Shown: piece after piece, positions 10,986-19,819 of the stretch
Layout: every line of letters begins with the position of its first letter
Position numbering within the stretch: the first letter of the stretch is position 1
Source of the DNA: Sphingobium sp. V4
GTDB taxonomy: Bacteria > Pseudomonadota > Alphaproteobacteria > Sphingomonadales > Sphingomonadaceae
Reading direction: 5' to 3'
Length of the DNA: 64,000 nt
Assembly (NCBI RefSeq): GCF_029590555.1
Contig: NZ_CP081002.1
Coordinates: forward strand, 1,050,501-1,114,500
Translations under genes and position numbers: made by a program
The notes under the pieces: generated by a model
The model's input: the letters and a program-made list of their open reading frames with translations, nothing else
Databases searched by the model: none
Told to the model about the DNA's origin: nothing

Positions 10986-11489
10986 TCACAAATTGGATTT
11001 CGTCATCTCGGGCGGAAAGGACATCATCATGCCGAAGGCTCTTGAAAACGAACATAAGAGTGGGTGAAAGGCCCACCCGGCGACGCTCCAGCCGGAAGCA
11101 ACCGGGGCAGGCATGGAGGTGACGATATGTCTGAAGCCCCCGGATGACGGTCACGTAGGTGACCGTGCGAGCGTACAGGCCGTAACGTGAGTGAACGCTG
11201 AGCAATCCTCGAAAAGGACGATGTGCAGGCCGACCCGTTAACCCTTACGGGGAAGGTTGATATGGACGGGCGAGTTTGAGCGACGTTTGAGCCCGTCTGC
11301 TGCACCGGGGTAGTGGCGACAGCATGTACGCAAGGAAAGTGCACGCAACACGGGAAGCCCCATGGCGTGCCGAGGGATCGGCAACCGGACGCCCGCGAGG
11401 GATGGGACGGGCGCGATGGGGTGGCGGAGAGGCCCGTAGTACCGAGGAAGTCGGGTAATGCCGGTGGAGGGAAGGAGCCTCAGTTCAAG

Positions 11490-12844
11490 ATGAACGCAAC
11501 AAGTGGTGAGGGGCAGGAGATTGGGAAACCTATCAACTCGGCAAAAGCGTCCAGAAACTGCAGAAGGCGTTGCACGCGAAAGCGAAGGCAGAAGCTGGCT
11601 ATCGTTTCTACGCGCTGTACGACAAGATCAGCCGCGATGACATTCTGGCCCATGCCTATGCCCAGTGTCGCTCCAACAAGGGCGCGCCGGGCGTGGATGG
11701 ACAGGATTTTGCGGACATCGAGGAATATGGCGCCGAGCGGTGGCTGGCGGAACTGGCGCTTGCGCTCAGGGAGGAGACGTACCGGCCGGAACCGATCAGA
11801 CGTGTCTACATACCAAAAGCCAACGGCAAACTCAGGCCGCTGGGCATTTCCACCGTGCGGGACCGGGTCTGCATGACAGCAGCGATGCTGGTGCTTGAGC
11901 CGATCTTTGAAGCCGACCTCCCACCGGAGATCTATGCCTATCGTGCTGGGCGCAACGCCCAGCAGGCCGTGGTTGAGGTGGAAGAGCAGCTGTTCCGTGG
12001 CCGACCGGATGTCGTGGACGCCGACCTTGCCGACTATTTCGGCAGCATCCCCCACCTTGAACTGATGAAATCAGTGTCGCGTCGGATCGTCGATCCGCGT
12101 GTGCTGCATCTAATCAAGTCCTGGCTGGAATGCGCTGTCGAGGAAACGGACGACAAGGGCCGGAAGACGCGAACGACGCAGGCGCGGGACCGGCGGCGCA
12201 GCATTCCGCAAGGTTCACCCATCTCACCGCTGCTGGCGAATATCTACATGCGCCGGTTCGTGCTGGGATGGCGGAAGCTTGGCCTTGGGAAACGCCTCGG
12301 CTCGCGGCTCATCACCTATGCTGACGACCTCGTGATCCTGTGTGAGAAGGGCAAGGCGGAAGCCGCGCTCGATCATATGCGGCAACTCATGGAGAAGCTG
12401 AAGCTGACGGTGAATGAGGACAAGACGCGCATTTGCAAGGTGCCGGAAGAGACGTTCGACTTTCTGGGATACACGTTCGGTCGGATGTACTCCGCGAAAA
12501 CCGGCAAAGCCTACATGGGCTACCGGCCATCAAAGAAAAGCATACAGCGCGTGGTCGCAACGATCCACGAGCTTACGGACCGAGCGCGTACATGGCAGGA
12601 TACCACATATCTGGTGGCCAAGATGAACCGGGTGCTGCGCGGATGGGCCAACTACTTCTCGGTTGGCACTACGAGCAGAGCATATCGGGCTGTCGACAGC
12701 TACGCAGTGGTGCGGTTGCGTCGGTGGCTGCGCGCCAAATACAAGACCAGACGACGGCGAGAGGGAGCCTATCACGACCCTGAGCTATACGAGCGCTTCG
12801 GCCTCGTGCGTCTGGCTAACGTGGCCGCGGCCCGCCGTGGGTGA
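11490..12844 (+). pseudogene. ltrA: Group II intron reverse transcriptase/maturase, frameshifted near N-terminus
   Basis: Would encode the maturase and reverse transcriptase for intron splicing and retrohoming. The ATG at 11490 starts MNATSGEG, but the family-like continuation DWETYQLGKSVQKLQKALHA lies in the next frame. One G appears missing from the GGGG run at 11510-11513. Downstream, the frame is open from a TTG at 11570 for 424 aa: RT domain with GKLRPLGIST, IPQGSPISPLLANIYM and the active-site ITYADDLVIL, then domain X (RVLRGWANYFSVGTTSRAYR). No HNH endonuclease domain is present. A homopolymer change could also be a sequencing error, in which case the protein is an intact maturase of about 451 aa. 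Confidence 0.82.
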
Positions 12845-12864
12845 AGGCGTGATGTCTTGTCCGA

Positions 12865-12898
12865 GAGCCGGATGCGGGAGATCTGCACGTCCGGTTCG
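12865..12898 (+). ncRNA. Group II intron domain V
   Basis: A 34-nt hairpin: GAGCCGGATGCGG on the 5' arm, a short GAGA-like loop, and CTGCACGTCCGGTTCG on the 3' arm. It contains the AGC catalytic triad near the 5' base and the CG bulge before TCCGG. This is the most conserved part of group II introns. Confidence 0.85.
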
Positions 12899-12986
12899 AT
12901 GAGCAGGGAGTGGAAACGGACCGTCTGGCAAGCCCCACAGGCGCGCCGCACGACACCGCGCCACTTCCTGACTCTACCGGAATTGT

Positions 12987-13023
12987 CGATCGCTGGAATG
13001 GAGTGCCTGCACCCCAGCGATCG
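12987..13023 (-). terminator. Terminator-like hairpin after the acylase gene
   Basis: CGATCGCTGG (12987-12996) and CCAGCGATCG (13014-13023) form a perfect 10-bp stem with a 17-nt loop directly after the acylase stop. No T tract follows on the minus strand, so termination is likely but not textbook. Confidence 0.5.
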
Positions 13024-13032
13024 CGACATCCC

Positions 13033-15129
13033 TCAGAACGCGGTCTTTTCTTCCAGATGCCCTTCCACGTCCGCTCGGTTGATCCACAGGGTGCGGAACT
13101 TCTTGTCGGCCAGCAATTGCAGTTGGTCGCTATTGTGCCGGGAACCGGGCTGGCTGCTATTGCCATAGCTCATCAGGCCCACGGCTTTCATCGGCGTGCC
13201 GAATTCTACCATGGAAACCCATGTCTCGCCATGGACAGGCGTGCGCTCGCCATTCTTCATTGGTCCCCAGGTGATGGTGCGGAATACGCCGGTATTGCCG
13301 AAACCGCCATTGGCCGGCACGCTGACATCGCCGATATGGAACCGCGAGACATCGCCGAACGGGCGGTCGATCGCGCCGTATAGCTGCTTCGCCTTCGCCA
13401 CCGCTTCCTTCAGCATGGCGACGGCCGCAGTCGGGTCTTTCAGCCCGCGCGGCGTTTCCAGCGGGTCGTCCAGCGTCCATTTCACGGCATAGTTCGACTG
13501 GTCGGCGAAATTCTTTGGCGCGAAGAGGCCGGCCCAGGTTTCGAACAGCAGCGCGGCGCGGCTGTCGGGTTCGAACCGATGGTCCCAGCCCTTGAGCAAT
13601 GCCGTGGCCGCCTGCACGTCGGCATCGTTCGATCCGGCAGTTGCCGCCAGCAGGTCGGGCAGCATCCGTTCCGCCATCAGCGAGGTGGTGGTCAGCTTGC
13701 GCGACACGAAATCGTCGAAGCTGATCTTGGGCGTCTGGCTCATTAGCTTGACCGACATCTGCGCCCGCTGGCTCATCGGCCCGACTGGCGCGACATAGGC
13801 GGGGAAGCTCTTGGGATCGAGCGCGCGGGGCCAGGTGGCCAGCCATGGCGGATCATTGGCGTTCTGGACGAAGCCGGTGGCCGGATCGAGCAGCTTGGGC
13901 ATGTCGTCATAGCTGTGGACATCCTTCCACAGCGTCGCCGAGGTGTCGCCCGGCACCGGCGCCGACCAATATTTGAGGTCGCCGCTCGCATGCTTGGGCA
14001 GCAGGCCGTTGTCGAGGTAGAGGATATGGCCGGCGCGGTCGGCATAGATGATGTTGAACATCACAACCTGCATCTTGCGCAGCGCCTTTTCGAACGCGCC
14101 CCAGTTGCGCGCCTTGCCCATCTCCAGATATTGCTCCAGCACGCCGGGCCGATCAAGGCCGGCGACCTTGAGCGCGACCGTCGTCTTGCCGTCGGGCAGG
14201 GTGAAGACGGGGCCGTGGACCGTGTTCTTCTGTTCGAAGCTTACGGTCTTCAGCGTGCCGTCGGCCTGCTTGACCTTGTAGCTCTTCGTCACCGTCTCGA
14301 ACGGCAGCGTCTTGCCGTCGAAGCGATAGCCATCGCCCTCCAGCGTCAGCTTGTAGCTGGTGAAGCCCAGCATCGTGTTGACGGTGTTGGTGAAACCCAG
14401 ATCATTGTTGAAGCCGAAGCGCAGGACCGGCAGGCCGACCTGTGTCGCGCCGTAGATGGCCAGGCCCGGCGCGGTGATCTGCGCCTCATAATAGGTGAGC
14501 TGGCTCGGCGCCCAGGGCAGGTGCGGGTTGGCGAGCAGCATCGCCTTGCCGCTGGCCGAGCGCGACGGGGCGACCGCCCAGGCGTTCGACCCGCCGGCCT
14601 CGTTGATCGACGGATCAGTCAGCACCTTCCGGTCGGATGCGATATAGCCGAAATTCATCAGCCGCTGGGCATGGGCGATGACGTCGACGCCCCGGAGCGG
14701 CAGCACGACCTTCACTTCCGGCGCGATTCTGTCCGGATGGGCGGCGGCATAGGCATTCACCCCGGCCGCAAAGGCTTCGAGATTCTTTTGCATCTGCTGC
14801 GTCTGCTGCCTGAACCACTTGGCGGAGCGGGCCGGCACATCATTGGCGACCAGCCATTTGTCCTGGCTCTCATATTTCTCGCTCCAATATTCGGCGGCGC
14901 GGGCGCGGCTTTCGCCGTACATGCGCAGCAGCAGATTGCCGTGGCTCTGGGCCTGGGCATAGCCAAAGCCGTAGAAGCCGCCCTCCTCGGTCTTTGCGTA
15001 GATATGGGGTACGCCGAAACTGTCCCACAATATTTCGCCGCCGCCCCACCTGGTGGAGGGTGCCGCGACCGAGGCGGTCATCGCGGAGGAGGCGGCCAGG
15101 GCCGCGAGCCAGATCGTCATGTGGCGCAT
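13033..15129 (-). CDS. Penicillin acylase family amidohydrolase (Ntn hydrolase), periplasmic
   Basis: Self-processing N-terminal-nucleophile hydrolase that cleaves an amide-linked acyl group from a small molecule; relatives act on beta-lactams, acyl-homoserine lactones or peptide-like siderophores. About 698 aa from the ATG at 15129, which has GGGAG 10 nt upstream and starts the signal peptide MTIWLAALAASSAMTASVAA. The alpha chain includes DSFGVPHIYAKTEEGGFYGFGYAQAQ. The processing site is GG/SNAWAV with nucleophile Ser181, and later segments include FGFNNDLGFTNT and SMVEFGTPMKAVGLMSYGNS. Gene order places it 70 bp after a TonB receptor, suggesting it processes the imported compound. Substrate unknown. 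Confidence 0.86.
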   Translation of the reverse strand: MRHMTIWLAALAASSAMTASVAAPSTRWGGGEILWDSFGVPHIYAKTEEGGFYGFGYAQAQSHGNLLLRMYGESRARAAEYWSEKYESQDKWLVANDVPARSAKWFRQQTQQMQKNLEAFAAGVNAYAAAHPDRIAPEVKVVLPLRGVDVIAHAQRLMNFGYIASDRKVLTDPSINEAGGSNAWAVAPSRSASGKAMLLANPHLPWAPSQLTYYEAQITAPGLAIYGATQVGLPVLRFGFNNDLGFTNTVNTMLGFTSYKLTLEGDGYRFDGKTLPFETVTKSYKVKQADGTLKTVSFEQKNTVHGPVFTLPDGKTTVALKVAGLDRPGVLEQYLEMGKARNWGAFEKALRKMQVVMFNIIYADRAGHILYLDNGLLPKHASGDLKYWSAPVPGDTSATLWKDVHSYDDMPKLLDPATGFVQNANDPPWLATWPRALDPKSFPAYVAPVGPMSQRAQMSVKLMSQTPKISFDDFVSRKLTTTSLMAERMLPDLLAATAGSNDADVQAATALLKGWDHRFEPDSRAALLFETWAGLFAPKNFADQSNYAVKWTLDDPLETPRGLKDPTAAVAMLKEAVAKAKQLYGAIDRPFGDVSRFHIGDVSVPANGGFGNTGVFRTITWGPMKNGERTPVHGETWVSMVEFGTPMKAVGLMSYGNSSQPGSRHNSDQLQLLADKKFRTLWINRADVEGHLEEKTAF

Positions 15130-15199
15130 CGCCATCATTCTCCCGTCAGTGCAGAAAATGCGCCGCCCCATGCGGAGCGGCGCCTTGGTCGGTGATGGA

Positions 15200-18031
15200 T
15201 CAGAAGCTCAGGCCGACGCGACCATAATAGAAGCCGCCGGTGAACCCGATCGGCGAGGTGCCGGCATAGAGCCCCTGGCCCAGCGTGGCGCTGACGTCGC
15301 TGGCCCGGTTCTTGTCGGGATAGACGTTGAAGATATTGTTCGCGCCGACCGCGATATTGACCAGCGGCGTGACCTGCCAGCTTGCCTCCAGGTCGGTGAT
15401 CCACTTGGCACCATAGCTGCGATCATTCGGGTAGGTGGTGACGCCATTGCTGGTGACGCCGTTCTGATAGGATTTGAAGCCGCCGAAGCGCGTCAGGCGC
15501 GACGACAGGGTGAAGTCGCCCATGGTGGCGAGGTTGCTGATCGACAGTTTGGTGCGCGGCAGGTTGTTGGTCATGTTGCTGCGGCGCGCGCGATCGAACA
15601 GAACATAGTCGCTGCCCAGCGCGGCCAGTTCGGGCGGATTGTCGATGATGTGGGTGACCTTGGTCTTGTTGTAGTTGAAGCCCAGATTCCACTGCATGTT
15701 CACCGTGTCGAACAGGCCATGCTTGTAGGATGCGACGACATCGATGCCGCGGGTGCGGGTGTCGATCGCGTTGGTATAATATTGCGCCGTCAACGTCCGC
15801 GCTTCCGCTTCGGGTACGCCGCTGGCGATCAGGATGTTGGAGATCGCCGTGCCGGTCAGCGTGCTGGTGATGGTGATGCGATCATCCACGTCGATCTGAT
15901 AGGCGTCGATCGTCAGGTTGAAATTGGGCAGTGGGGTCAGCACCACGCCGGCCGAGATGTTGAACGATGTTTCGGGCTGGAGCGGTTTGGCCCCCAGCGC
16001 GATCGCGGCCGGATCGTCGACGCCCAGCGTCTTGATCTGCAGCAACTGGTTGGGAGCGCCGTTGACGGTGCGGAACTGGTTGGTCGTCTGGGTATAGATT
16101 TGCTGGGCGACGGCGGGCGCGCGGAAGCCGGTATTGGCGGCCGCACGGAAGGCGATCCAGTCGGTCGCCGCATAGCGCCCATTGACCTTCCAGATCAGCG
16201 TGTTGCCGCTGCCATCGTCGTAATGTTCAAACCGTGCGGCGGCGCCGATCGTGATGTCCTTGTTGGGATCCCACGCCACGTCCGCATACAGTGAATAATT
16301 GTCGCGGGACATATAGGCCGCATCTTCCGGCTGGAAGCCGGCCGAGCTTTGCGCACCCGGCGTCATGCCCGACACGATCGCCGGGCCGACGGCATAGCTC
16401 GCCTCATCCCCGGCAAAGGTCTGGTAGCGTTCATGGCGCTGCTGGGCGCCCGCCGATACCTGCAGGTTGCCGCCACCCACATCATAGCCGCGGGTCACGT
16501 CGAGCGAGGTGACGAACTCCGAGGATTTGAGCGTGCCGATGTAGAATTCGGTGGGGCTGAGCGTGCCGAGCGAGGGATTGAGCGTGCCTTCCGACGACTG
16601 GCGGGCGCGATTGCGGCCATAGCCGGTGGAAAAGTCCCAGTCCCAGCCCGCGACTTCGCCCTTCGCGCCGACGGTGAGTTCGAAATCCTCCTCGTCGATC
16701 ATGATATGGGGGCGATAGCCGTTGGGGTAGATGCCCATCACATTGTTGATGTCCTTGGGGTAACGATAGCTGTACCAAAGGTCCGACCGCCGCTGGCTGT
16801 AGGTGCCGAAGGCGTAGAGTTCGACGCCGCCCAGATCATATCCGGCATTGAGCGCAGTGTTGATGCTGCGCGAGGGCATGACGCCATAGCTGGTGGTGAC
16901 GATGCGTTCGGTGCCGACCGCGGCTGCGTCGCGCGGGTCGAGCTGTCCGTTCACCAGCGGATAGAGGCAGGTGGTGGTGGCCGTGACCGAACAGTCGGCG
17001 AGCGGCAGCGCCCGGTTCGACATTTCCTGCTTCTTGAGGTTGAGCGAGAGGTTGGCGAAACCGTTCTCGCCCAGCTTCATACCGAAATTGAGGTCGGCCT
17101 GATAGAGTTCACCGTCGGACCGGTCGAAATTCTGGCCTGCGGTGAAATTGGCGGAGCCGCCGCTGCTGTCATCCTTCAGGATGATGTTGATCACGCCGGC
17201 GATGGCGTCCGACCCATATTGGGCGGCGGCACCGTCGCGCAGCACTTCGATATGATCGACCGCGGCGGTCGGGATCATGTCCAGATCGGCCGGGACCGAG
17301 CCGTTGTATAGCGTCGACACCGCGTTGATGAGCGAGGTCTTGTGGCGGCGCTTGCCGTTGACCAGGATCAGCGCCTGGTCAGGGTTGAGACCACGCAGGC
17401 CGCCGGTCGCGATGACGGTGGAGGTGGCGCCGCCAGCGCGCACCGGCAGGTTGAAGGAGGGCACCAGCGTGTTGAGCGCCTGGAACACGCCCGCCTTGCC
17501 GGTGCGGGTCAGGTCCGCACCCGAAATGACGTCGATCGGCGTCGGGCTGTCGGTCACGGTGCGTGCCTGGCCGCGTGACCCGGTCACGACGATTGCAGGG
17601 CCGGGGACTTCCTCGGCCGCTGCGGTGCGGGCCTGCGGCGCGGCGCTGGCCTGCATCGCGAAGGGAAGGGCGGTGACGCCTAGGCTCGCGACTTCGACCG
17701 CGCGACTCTTGTGCGCCTGCGCGCTCAGCGACAGGGCGATGACATTGTTGTTCGACAGCGTGATTTTCAGCCCCGATCCGGCGATCAGCCGCTGCAGCGC
17801 GACATCGGGCGCCATCTTGCCGTTAACCGACTGGGCATGCAGGCCGGCGACCTGGTCATAGGGGAAGAGAAGCTGGATGCCAGACTGTTTGGCGAAGAGC
17901 GTCAGCGCCGTCTGCATCGACTGGGCCGGAATCTTGAACTTCGCCGGCTCCGCGGCTGCCGCCGATTGAGTGCTGAGGGCAACAACTGTTGCGACCGCGC
18001 ACAGAGAAACGTTCCGAAAATTACGCGACAT
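15200..18031 (-). CDS. TonB-dependent outer-membrane receptor with STN signalling domain
   Basis: Outer-membrane transducer that imports a ligand with TonB energy and signals its presence through a periplasmic STN domain to the neighbouring FecR. About 943 aa; the second of two adjacent ATGs (18031) has a better-spaced GGGGG site. Order: signal peptide to about residue 27, STN domain (FKIPAQSMQTALTLFAKQSG, then IQLLFPYDQ), TonB-box-like GPAIVVTGSRG, plug (QALNTLVPSFNLPVRAGGAT, IEVLRDGAAAQYGSDAIAGV), and a 22-strand-type barrel ending in GGFYYGRVGLSF with terminal Phe. It is divergent from the FecI-like sigma gene and upstream of the acylase. Confidence 0.9.
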   Translation of the reverse strand: MSRNFRNVSLCAVATVVALSTQSAAAAEPAKFKIPAQSMQTALTLFAKQSGIQLLFPYDQVAGLHAQSVNGKMAPDVALQRLIAGSGLKITLSNNNVIALSLSAQAHKSRAVEVASLGVTALPFAMQASAAPQARTAAAEEVPGPAIVVTGSRGQARTVTDSPTPIDVISGADLTRTGKAGVFQALNTLVPSFNLPVRAGGATSTVIATGGLRGLNPDQALILVNGKRRHKTSLINAVSTLYNGSVPADLDMIPTAAVDHIEVLRDGAAAQYGSDAIAGVINIILKDDSSGGSANFTAGQNFDRSDGELYQADLNFGMKLGENGFANLSLNLKKQEMSNRALPLADCSVTATTTCLYPLVNGQLDPRDAAAVGTERIVTTSYGVMPSRSINTALNAGYDLGGVELYAFGTYSQRRSDLWYSYRYPKDINNVMGIYPNGYRPHIMIDEEDFELTVGAKGEVAGWDWDFSTGYGRNRARQSSEGTLNPSLGTLSPTEFYIGTLKSSEFVTSLDVTRGYDVGGGNLQVSAGAQQRHERYQTFAGDEASYAVGPAIVSGMTPGAQSSAGFQPEDAAYMSRDNYSLYADVAWDPNKDITIGAAARFEHYDDGSGNTLIWKVNGRYAATDWIAFRAAANTGFRAPAVAQQIYTQTTNQFRTVNGAPNQLLQIKTLGVDDPAAIALGAKPLQPETSFNISAGVVLTPLPNFNLTIDAYQIDVDDRITITSTLTGTAISNILIASGVPEAEARTLTAQYYTNAIDTRTRGIDVVASYKHGLFDTVNMQWNLGFNYNKTKVTHIIDNPPELAALGSDYVLFDRARRSNMTNNLPRTKLSISNLATMGDFTLSSRLTRFGGFKSYQNGVTSNGVTTYPNDRSYGAKWITDLEASWQVTPLVNIAVGANNIFNVYPDKNRASDVSATLGQGLYAGTSPIGFTGGFYYGRVGLSF

Positions 18032-18211
18032 CATATCCCCCGTGAAATGATTGGGCTGCGAAATTATTTGCCCTTCAGTGGTGGATACGGAGGCAGATCG
18101 CGTTTCTGCTAACGACGCTTAAAAATATCTCATTTTTGTCACGAGGGGGCCTTCGCTATCGGTCTGGCACTGCCTCGACGCAGCACCTTATCGGGCGCGC
18201 GGGAGAGGAGA

Positions 18212-18868
18212 ATGATAAGCACAGGGGGACGAGTGGCTGTGGACGTGGACTCGATCAGGGCAAGGCTGGATTGGTTCAAACAGGCCATCCTGCCCCATGA
18301 GGGCGCTTTGCGCTCCCGTCTGCGCCGGGTGGTTTCCCACCGCCAGGATGTGGATGACATCGTCGCCGAATGCATGACCCGCGCCTATGCGAACGGCGAC
18401 ATTCACCGCGCACACAGCGGCAAGGCCTTCCTGTTCCAGATCGCGCGCAACTTGCTGATCGACGAGGCCCGGCGCGAGAAGATCGTGTCGCTTGAGCTGG
18501 TGGCCGAACTCGACGTGCTCCAGACCGATAATTCGACCGAGGAAGCGCTGCACGCGCGCGATGAGCTGCGCCATCTCCAGGCCATTCTCGACACGCTGCC
18601 TGCGCAATGCCGACGGGCCTTCATCCTGCGCCGTGTCCATGAGAAATCGGTCAAGGAGATAGCAGAGGAGATGGAGCTATCCGTCTTTACAGTGGACAAG
18701 CATTTGACGCGCGCGGCTGTGAAGATAATGCAAGCCATCGGACAGTTTGAGGGTTCTGGATTTGGTTGGTCGCTACACAGGCGCGGAAGACATGCAGGCG
18801 ATCGAGGCCGAAGCGGCTCGTCTGTATCTCAAGGCGCGGGCGAGCGATGCCCCCGAAGACTGGAATGA
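18212..18868 (+). CDS. FecI-like ECF RNA polymerase sigma factor
   Basis: Directs transcription of the receptor/acylase unit when released by FecR. Region 2 reads DVDDIVAECMTRAYANGD and GKAFLFQIARNLLIDEARRE; region 4 reads LPAQCRRAFILRRVHEKSVK and EIAEEMELSVFTVDKHLTRA. The start ATG at 18212 has GGGAGAGGAG; an in-frame GTG at 18233 with AGGGGG is an alternative. The last 35 or so residues are Arg/Gly-rich and overlap the next gene by over 70 bp, which is longer than usual for FecI and may be a recent loss of the original stop. Forms the surface-signalling trio with FecR and the STN receptor. Confidence 0.87.
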   Translation: MISTGGRVAVDVDSIRARLDWFKQAILPHEGALRSRLRRVVSHRQDVDDIVAECMTRAYANGDIHRAHSGKAFLFQIARNLLIDEARREKIVSLELVAELDVLQTDNSTEEALHARDELRHLQAILDTLPAQCRRAFILRRVHEKSVKEIAEEMELSVFTVDKHLTRAAVKIMQAIGQFEGSGFGWSLHRRGRHAGDRGRSGSSVSQGAGERCPRRLE

Positions 18869-19793
18869 CGCCTATGCCTGGGTGGCGCTGAACCCTGCCC
18901 ATGGCTTCGCCTTTGCCAAGGCGGAGGCCGGCTGGGAGCTGACCGAGCGGCTCAATGAACTGCCCGTCAGCCAGCAGGTCGAGCCTGTTGTGCCCGCAAG
19001 CGCGCTGCCCGACGATCCCGCCCCGGTAGAACCGGTTGCCGAAATCCGGCCGCGCATGATCGGCCGGCGTGGCCTGTTCATCGGCCTGGCGACCGCTGCG
19101 GCCACGGTCGGCGTCGCGTCCACCGTCGCGCTGCGCCTGCTTGGCACGGTCGATCATTATCGCACGGCCTTGGGCGAAACCCGCACGGTGCAGCTTGCCG
19201 ACGGCTCCCGCATCCATCTCAACACCAACAGCTCGGTCGAGGTCGCGCTGCGCGACGACATCAGGTCGATCACCCTGCTGAAGGGGGAAGCGCAGTTCGA
19301 CGTTGCCCATGACGCCAAACGCCCCTTCATCGTCAATGCCGACGGGACGTTGGTGCGCGCCGTGGGCACGATGTTCAACGTCCGCCTGCGCGCCGACGTC
19401 ACCGAACTGACCGTGATCGAGGGGATCGTGGCCGTCCGCAACGGCGACTCCGCCGTCCGCCGGATCGAAAGCGGACGCAGCGCTGCCGTGCGCAGCGGCA
19501 GCATCGCCGTCACCCATCTGGAACCGGCCAAGATCAGGCAGCGCACCGCCTGGCAGGCGGGCATGGTCGAGTTTGAGGGCGACACGCTCGCCCAGGCGGT
19601 CGAGGAGTTCAACCGCTATCGCCCCACGCCCCTGGTGATCGGCGATCCTGCGATCGCCAGCCTCCGGGTCGGCGGCGCCTTCCGCCTCGACCGGTCGCAG
19701 GATTTCGTCGACGCGCTCGAAAGCGGCTTTGGCATCCGCGCCGTTCCGGGTAGCGACAATTCGATAATTTTGGTCTCTGCCGAAGGTAGTTAG
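18792..19793 (+). CDS. FecR family anti-sigma/sigma regulator
   Basis: Single-pass inner-membrane protein that couples the STN domain of the receptor to the sigma factor. The DUF4880-type cytoplasmic part begins MQAIEAEAARLYLKARASDA with WVALNPAHGFAFAKAE. The membrane segment is GLFIGLATAAATVGVASTVA. The FecR domain shows TVQLADGSRIHLNTNSSVEV and GEAQFDVAHDAKRPFIV, and a STN-like C-terminal portion includes FNRYRPTPLVIGDP. ATG 18792 precedes the family N-terminus; a TTG at 18747 in the same frame would add 15 residues. Overlaps the sigma gene. Confidence 0.87.
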   Translation: MQAIEAEAARLYLKARASDAPEDWNDAYAWVALNPAHGFAFAKAEAGWELTERLNELPVSQQVEPVVPASALPDDPAPVEPVAEIRPRMIGRRGLFIGLATAAATVGVASTVALRLLGTVDHYRTALGETRTVQLADGSRIHLNTNSSVEVALRDDIRSITLLKGEAQFDVAHDAKRPFIVNADGTLVRAVGTMFNVRLRADVTELTVIEGIVAVRNGDSAVRRIESGRSAAVRSGSIAVTHLEPAKIRQRTAWQAGMVEFEGDTLAQAVEEFNRYRPTPLVIGDPAIASLRVGGAFRLDRSQDFVDALESGFGIRAVPGSDNSIILVSAEGS

Positions 19794-19819
19794 CAGAACG
19801 CACCGGGCCGTCCGTATCA

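Larger units (their letters stand above)
9505..11062 (+). mobile_element. IS110 family, IS1111-type element A
   Basis: The boundaries rest on an 8-bp subterminal inverted repeat: TATGTTCG at 9516-9523 and CGAACATA at 11049-11056. Subterminal repeats are a property of the IS1111 group. Between them lie the DEDD transposase and a long non-coding right end with a candidate guide RNA. Exact outer edges are estimated to within about 10 bp. A group II intron begins immediately at the right edge. Confidence 0.75.
11060..12977 (+). mobile_element. Group II intron with reverse transcriptase
   Basis: The 5' end probably begins GTGGG at 11060. A catalytic domain V lies at 12865-12898. It is followed by a domain VI-like arm pairing AGGGAGTGG with CCACTTCCT (12961-12969) and a probable 3' end near 12977 after ACTCTAC. 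The encoded protein lacks a C-terminal HNH endonuclease. It starts exactly at the right end of IS1111-type element A and ends 10 bp before the terminator-like hairpin of the acylase gene. Exact splice sites are inferred. Confidence 0.8.

Noticed and set aside
10744..11205. A 153-codon minus-strand frame over the IS1111-type right end
   Set aside because: It overlaps the structured RNA and the intron 5' end and has no family signature; conserved bases follow RNA pairing, not codons.
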